A program made the position numbers and the translations under genes. Of a DNA stretch of 64,000 bases, positions 60,669 to 64,000 are shown piece by piece (the stretch's first letter is position 1; the number at the start of each line of letters is the position of its first letter). The notes below the pieces were generated by a model, which saw nothing but the letters and a program-made list of their open reading frames with translations, was not told the origin of the DNA and did not search any database. The stretch is taken from assembly GCF_014650595.1 (NCBI RefSeq), contig NZ_BMVG01000001.1, positions 682,001 through 746,000 of the forward strand. The letters are read 5' to 3'. Source of the stretch: Streptomyces alanosinicus. Lineage in GTDB: Bacteria; Actinomycetota; Actinomycetes; Streptomycetales; Streptomycetaceae.

Positions 60669-60710
60669 CCGAAACCGTCTTTCGGAATCCGTTGCTCAAC
60701 AATATGTTGA
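60669..60710. promoter_or_regulatory. Two inverted repeats before the adenylate-forming gene
   Basis: CCGAAA/TTTCGG (spacer 5) at 60669-60685 and TCAACA/TGTTGA (spacer 3) at 60696-60710 lie immediately before the ATG of the next gene. The second covers the place of the ribosome site. The intergenic stretch from 60429 is otherwise featureless. They are possible operators. Confidence 0.4.
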
Positions 60711-60714
60711 AGGT

Positions 60715-62031
60715 ATGGCAGCGAACGGCTTCACCCCCTGGCCCGAGGAGACCGCCCTCGCCTACCGCCGCGCCGGCTACTGGCAGGGCCGCGCCCTGCC
60801 CGAGCTGCTGCGCGACTGGACCGCCGCGCACGGGCCGCGCACCGCGCTCGTGCAGGGCGCGACCCGTCTGACCTACTTCCAGCTGGACCGGCGGGTGAGC
60901 CGGATGGCCGCGGGGCTGCGGCTGCGCGGCGTCGGGCCCGGCAAGCGGGTCGTGGTGCAGCTGCCGAACACCCCCGAGTTCGTCATCGCGCTGTTCGCGC
61001 TGATGCGCGCCGGAGCGGTCCCCGTGCTCGCGCCGACCGGGCACCGGGAGCCGCAGCTCGCCCGGCTGGTCGCCGAGACCGAGGCCGTCGGCTATATCGG
61101 CCCGGCGGTGTACCGCGGCCACGACCACACCGCGACGGCCGCCCGGATCGCCGCCGGGTCGACCTCGCTGCGGCGGATCTTCACCCTCGCCGCACCCGGT
61201 GAACAGGCGGGCGGGTTCTCGGTGCTGCCCGGCGGCTCGCTTGCCTTCCCGCTGCACACCGTGGACGAGGCGCCCGTGGCGGACCGCCGGCCGGACGCCT
61301 CCGGCGTGGCGTTCTTCCTGCCGTCGGACACCACACCGCCGAGGCTCGTCGGCCGCACCCACGACGACTACGCCTACCAGCTGCGCGCCGCCGCCGAGCC
61401 GCTCGGCCTCGGCCCCGAGGACGTGTATCTGGCGGCGCTGCCCGCGCAGTCCCCGCTCGCCCTCGGCTCCCCCGGCATCCTCGGCACCCTCGCCGCCGGC
61501 GGCACCGTCGTCCTGCTCGACGACCCGGCACCGGACACCGCGTTCTGCGCGATCGCGCGGGAAGGGGTGACCGTCACCTCGCTGTCCCCCGCGATCGCCG
61601 CCCGCTGGCTGGACTCCCTCGACGGCAGCGAGGCCGACCTCGGCTCGCTGCGCGTCGTGCAGATCGGCGGCGCCCGCCTCCACCCCGCTCTCGCCGCGCG
61701 GATCGAGCCCTGCTTCGGCTGCCGGCTCCAGCGGGTGTTCGGCCGGGCCGAGGGGCCGCTCACCGCCACGCGTCTCGACGACCCGCGGGACGTGGTGCTC
61801 ACGACCCAGGGACGGCCCCTCTCCCCGGCCGACGAGATCCGCGTCGACGCGCCCGAGGGAGCGGTCGGTGAACTCCTCGCCCGTGGCCCGTACACCCTGC
61901 GCGGCTACCACCGCTCCCCCGAGCACAACGCCCGCGCCTTCACCCCCGACGGCTTCCACCGCACCGGCGTCCGGGCCCGTCTGACCACGGAGGGCAACCT
62001 GGTCGTGGACGCCGGTACCGAGCCGGCCTGA
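60715..62031 (+). CDS. Shortened aryl-AMP-ligase-like enzyme (EntE/DhbE type)
   Basis: A 438-residue member of the adenylate-forming family. GFTPWPEETALAYRRAGYW and GRALPELLRDWTAAHG are the typical start of 2,3-dihydroxybenzoate or salicylate ligases; THDDYAYQLRAAAE, VFGRAEGPLTATRLDDP and VVLTTQGRPLSPADE follow. Two departures stand out. The phosphate loop, normally SGGTTGxPK, reads PSDTTPPRLVG. The protein ends at GNLVVDAGTEPA, before the C-terminal domain of about 110 residues with the catalytic Lys, and the usual TGD reads TGV. It may be a decayed enzyme or have a changed role. An oligopeptide-type importer follows. Confidence 0.72.
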   Translation: MAANGFTPWPEETALAYRRAGYWQGRALPELLRDWTAAHGPRTALVQGATRLTYFQLDRRVSRMAAGLRLRGVGPGKRVVVQLPNTPEFVIALFALMRAGAVPVLAPTGHREPQLARLVAETEAVGYIGPAVYRGHDHTATAARIAAGSTSLRRIFTLAAPGEQAGGFSVLPGGSLAFPLHTVDEAPVADRRPDASGVAFFLPSDTTPPRLVGRTHDDYAYQLRAAAEPLGLGPEDVYLAALPAQSPLALGSPGILGTLAAGGTVVLLDDPAPDTAFCAIAREGVTVTSLSPAIAARWLDSLDGSEADLGSLRVVQIGGARLHPALAARIEPCFGCRLQRVFGRAEGPLTATRLDDPRDVVLTTQGRPLSPADEIRVDAPEGAVGELLARGPYTLRGYHRSPEHNARAFTPDGFHRTGVRARLTTEGNLVVDAGTEPA

Positions 62032-62073
62032 CCCCACCATTTCAGGCCGCCATTGGTACGACCTCTGGCGCTG

Positions 62074-62180
62074 GGGCCTGTCCGGCGGATCCTGTCGCGG
62101 ACGCGGGGGCCGGCACGCCCGCTCACCTGCGCCGATGAGGCACCGTCACTTTCCCGCGACCTGATCCGCCGGACAGGCCC
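62074..62180. repeat. 107-bp element with long inverted repeats
   Basis: The 18-base GGGCCTGTCCGGCGGATC (62074) has its exact complement ending at 62180; after two mismatched positions the arms continue for seven more bases (GTCGCGG). The unpaired middle is about 53 bases. I recall this end sequence as recurrent in Streptomyces genomes. It lies in the gap between the AMP-ligase-like gene and the binding-protein gene and may act as a terminator or a REP-like element. The rest of the gap (62181-62300) holds the binding-protein promoter. Confidence 0.65.
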
Positions 62181-62300
62181 TAGCCCATTCGTGTGCGCTG
62201 TCTTGACCGCCCCCACAGGCCCTCTTATGGTCGCGCTACCGACCGGACGTAGGACGTCGTATCTCCCACCCCCTCCCCCCACCGACTTGCTGGAGGACCC

Positions 62301-63929
62301 GTGCGCGACGACGTGAGCCCCGACGTGCCGGCCCCGCGCCGCCGGTCGTTCCTCAAGTGCACCGGTGCGCTGGGCGCGGCCGCCGCGCTGCCGCCCGTGC
62401 TGGCCGGCTGCTCCACCGGCCCGGAGTCCACGAACGACACCGGAGGCGGCGGCAAGAACCGGACACTGACCGCCGTGATCGGGTACGGCAACGACGGCAC
62501 CTGGGATCCGACGATGACGGCGTCGGCGTTCTCGATGGCCGCCAACAACCATGTCTACGAGGGGCTGCTGGACACCGACCCCATCACCCGGGTGCCGTAT
62601 CCGGCGCTCGGCACCGAGGTGCCGAAAGACCCGAACGCCACCACCTGGCGGTTCACGCTGCGCCCGGGCGCGACCTTCCACGACGGCAGGCCCGTCACCG
62701 CCGACGACGTCGTGTTCGTCTTCGACCGGATCCTCGACCCGGGCACCCAGACGCTCGTCAAGGGCTTCTTCGTGAGCTGGCTGGACCGGGTGGACAGGGC
62801 CGACGCCAGGACCGTCGAGCTGAAGCTCAAGTTCCCCTTCCCCGAAGGGCTTTCCCGGCTCACCCTCGCCAAGATCATGCCGAAGCACGTCTTCTCGAAG
62901 CCCGGCGCCTGGGACGACGCCGTCAAGGGGCTGGCCGTGGGCTCGGGGCCGTACCGGCAGACCGCGCACCACCCGAAGTCCAACACCACCTTCGAGGCGT
63001 TCGCCGCCTACAACGGTCCGCGCAGACCGGCCTTCAGGAAGATGAACTGGCTGACCATAGTGGACGCCGCACCCCGCGTCGCGAAGATCTCCGGGTCCGA
63101 CGCCGGCGCGCAGATCGCCGACAACATCCCCTACGCCAACATCGCCCGGCTGGAACAGGGCGGGATGACGGTCGCGGGCGGCGCCGGCATGAACAACCTG
63201 TTCCTGATGTTCAACACCCGGCACAAGCCCTTCGACGACGTACGCGTGCGACAGGCGCTGCACTACGCCATCGACACCGAGAAGATGGTGCAGGTCGCCC
63301 TCAAGGGACACGGAAAGCCGGCGTCCTCGTTCCTCGACGAGGGCAACCCCGGCTACCGCCGGGCCAAAACCGTCTACGACCACGACCCGCAGAAGGCGAA
63401 GGCACTGCTGAAGGCGGCGGGCGTCACCGGCCTGAAGGTCGACATCCTCGCCGTGAACGTCAGTTGGATCGTGGACTGTCTGCCGACCGTCAAGTCCTCC
63501 TGGGACGCGGTCGGCGTGGAGACGACCCTGGCACCGCAGGAGACCACGGCCGTGTTCACCAAGATGGACCAGAAACAGGACTACCAGGTCGTCGCCGCCG
63601 CCTCCAACCCCAATCAGTTCGGGCTCGACGCCGACCTGATCATGCACTACAACTACGGCCCGCAGAACCTGTGGATGGGGTACACCCGGTGGGCCGGCGA
63701 CCCGGTCGCGCGACAGCTCTTCAAGGACATGGACCGGGCGACCCGGGAAGCCGACCCGGCGAAGAAGAAGGCGATGATCCAGGACTACATCGACGTCGTC
63801 GCCGAGCAGGCCGTGCTCTACCCGGTGGTGCACAACGAGCTGATGACCGCCTGGGACCCGCGCAGGCTCACCGGGATAAGGGCACAGCCGTACCCCGGGA
63901 TCAACGTGCTCCAGGCCAAGTGGGTCTGA
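62301..63929 (+). CDS. ABC transporter substrate-binding lipoprotein (family 5)
   Basis: A 542-residue peptide/nickel-type binding protein. The N-terminus has RRRSFLKC and a lipobox, PPVLAGC. The domain has ATTWRFTLRPGATFHDGRPV, VTADDVVFVFDRIL and DVRVRQALHYAIDTEKMVQVAL, typical of SBP_bac_5. The GTG has GGAGG upstream. A DppB-type permease gene starts four bases after its stop. The ligand could be an oligopeptide or a siderophore; the preceding AMP-ligase-like gene does not settle this. Confidence 0.9.
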   Translation: MRDDVSPDVPAPRRRSFLKCTGALGAAAALPPVLAGCSTGPESTNDTGGGGKNRTLTAVIGYGNDGTWDPTMTASAFSMAANNHVYEGLLDTDPITRVPYPALGTEVPKDPNATTWRFTLRPGATFHDGRPVTADDVVFVFDRILDPGTQTLVKGFFVSWLDRVDRADARTVELKLKFPFPEGLSRLTLAKIMPKHVFSKPGAWDDAVKGLAVGSGPYRQTAHHPKSNTTFEAFAAYNGPRRPAFRKMNWLTIVDAAPRVAKISGSDAGAQIADNIPYANIARLEQGGMTVAGGAGMNNLFLMFNTRHKPFDDVRVRQALHYAIDTEKMVQVALKGHGKPASSFLDEGNPGYRRAKTVYDHDPQKAKALLKAAGVTGLKVDILAVNVSWIVDCLPTVKSSWDAVGVETTLAPQETTAVFTKMDQKQDYQVVAAASNPNQFGLDADLIMHYNYGPQNLWMGYTRWAGDPVARQLFKDMDRATREADPAKKKAMIQDYIDVVAEQAVLYPVVHNELMTAWDPRRLTGIRAQPYPGINVLQAKWV

Positions 63930-63933
63930 CGGC

Positions 63934-64000
63934 ATGACGGCCGTCGTACGGATCCTGCTGCGCCGTATCGCCCTGCTCGTGCCGCTCATGCTCGGGATCG
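63934..64000 (+). CDS. Oligopeptide ABC transporter permease, 5' end
   Basis: Only the first 22 residues are in the window. They read ILLRRIALLVPLMLGI after MTAVVR, the usual start and first membrane span of DppB/OppB-type permeases. The position right after a family 5 binding protein supports the call. The gene continues past the right edge. Confidence 0.75.
   Translation, partial: MTAVVRILLRRIALLVPLMLGI

Noticed and set aside
60574..62040. Open frame antisense to the adenylate-forming gene
   Set aside because: Gly/Arg/Val-rich shadow with no motif; the plus strand has a recognisable family.

Overview
The window is high-GC actinobacterial chromosome, almost certainly from a Streptomyces. 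Third codon positions are G/C-saturated, and GTG and TTG starts and ATGA stop/start overlaps are common. The families are typical of the genus: MmyB-type regulators, an XRE plus HATPase pair, a GlnR-type box, Zur boxes, a chitinase-type promoter, and histidine-type phosphatase, UppS and RecO neighbours. The order glyS - zinc ABC genes - zur - uppS - recO, with ppdK and dusB upstream, looks like conserved core chromosome as I remember it from other Streptomyces. Accessory genes are interleaved.

Layout. 0-15.6 kb: end of a DUF218 gene, assimilatory nitrate reductase, arylamine N-acetyltransferase, a GGCT-like protein, a secreted M4 protease, a lipoprotein/sensor-kinase pair without a response regulator, a cell-wall-type protein with a sortase, then the nitrite reductase operon (FAD oxidoreductase - nirB - nirD) behind four GlnR-like pentamers, and a TetR/SDR pair sharing one operator. 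A 75-bp palindrome ends this part. 15.6-21.5 kb: a sugar ABC importer (binding protein and two permeases, no ATPase), and a cupin/MFS operon divergent from a TetR gene. 21.5-27.4 kb: an accessory island holding a candidate RiPP locus: XRE regulator with a small repeat protein, divergent HATPase, radical SAM/SPASM enzyme, a 65-residue peptide ending in a Cys-x-Cys tail, and two GNAT enzymes. 27.1-28.9 kb: a MerR regulator fused to a sliding-clamp-like domain, a frameshifted small gene and a decayed lipoprotein gene. 29-40 kb: ppdK, a structured intergenic region that may encode an RNA, a ROK regulator divergent from two glycoside-hydrolase-like genes, an LtaS-like enzyme and dusB.

40-49 kb: two paralogous modules, each an MmyB-type regulator divergent from an MFS exporter, flank a third MFS gene and a convergent pair: an Imm63-like immunity protein and a secreted protein with a C-terminal TNT (NAD+ glycohydrolase) domain. 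A DasR-type palindrome lies upstream of the toxin. 49-52.3 kb: small secreted protein, TetR/aldo-keto reductase operon, and a chitinase pseudogene that kept its promoter repeat. 52.3-60.4 kb: glyS, Zur-regulated zinc uptake genes and zur, a MINPP-type phosphatase, uppS, and recO with a duplicated 5' end. 60.7-64 kb: a shortened adenylate-forming enzyme, a second long palindrome, and the start of an oligopeptide-type ABC importer.

Main points for a second look are the radical SAM/peptide locus, the TNT toxin with its convergent immunity gene, the MerR-clamp fusion, the possible RNA upstream of ppdK, and several clear gene-decay or duplication events (chitinase, lipoprotein, recO head, small gene after the MerR fusion). 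I saw no tRNA, rRNA, CRISPR array or transposase gene.
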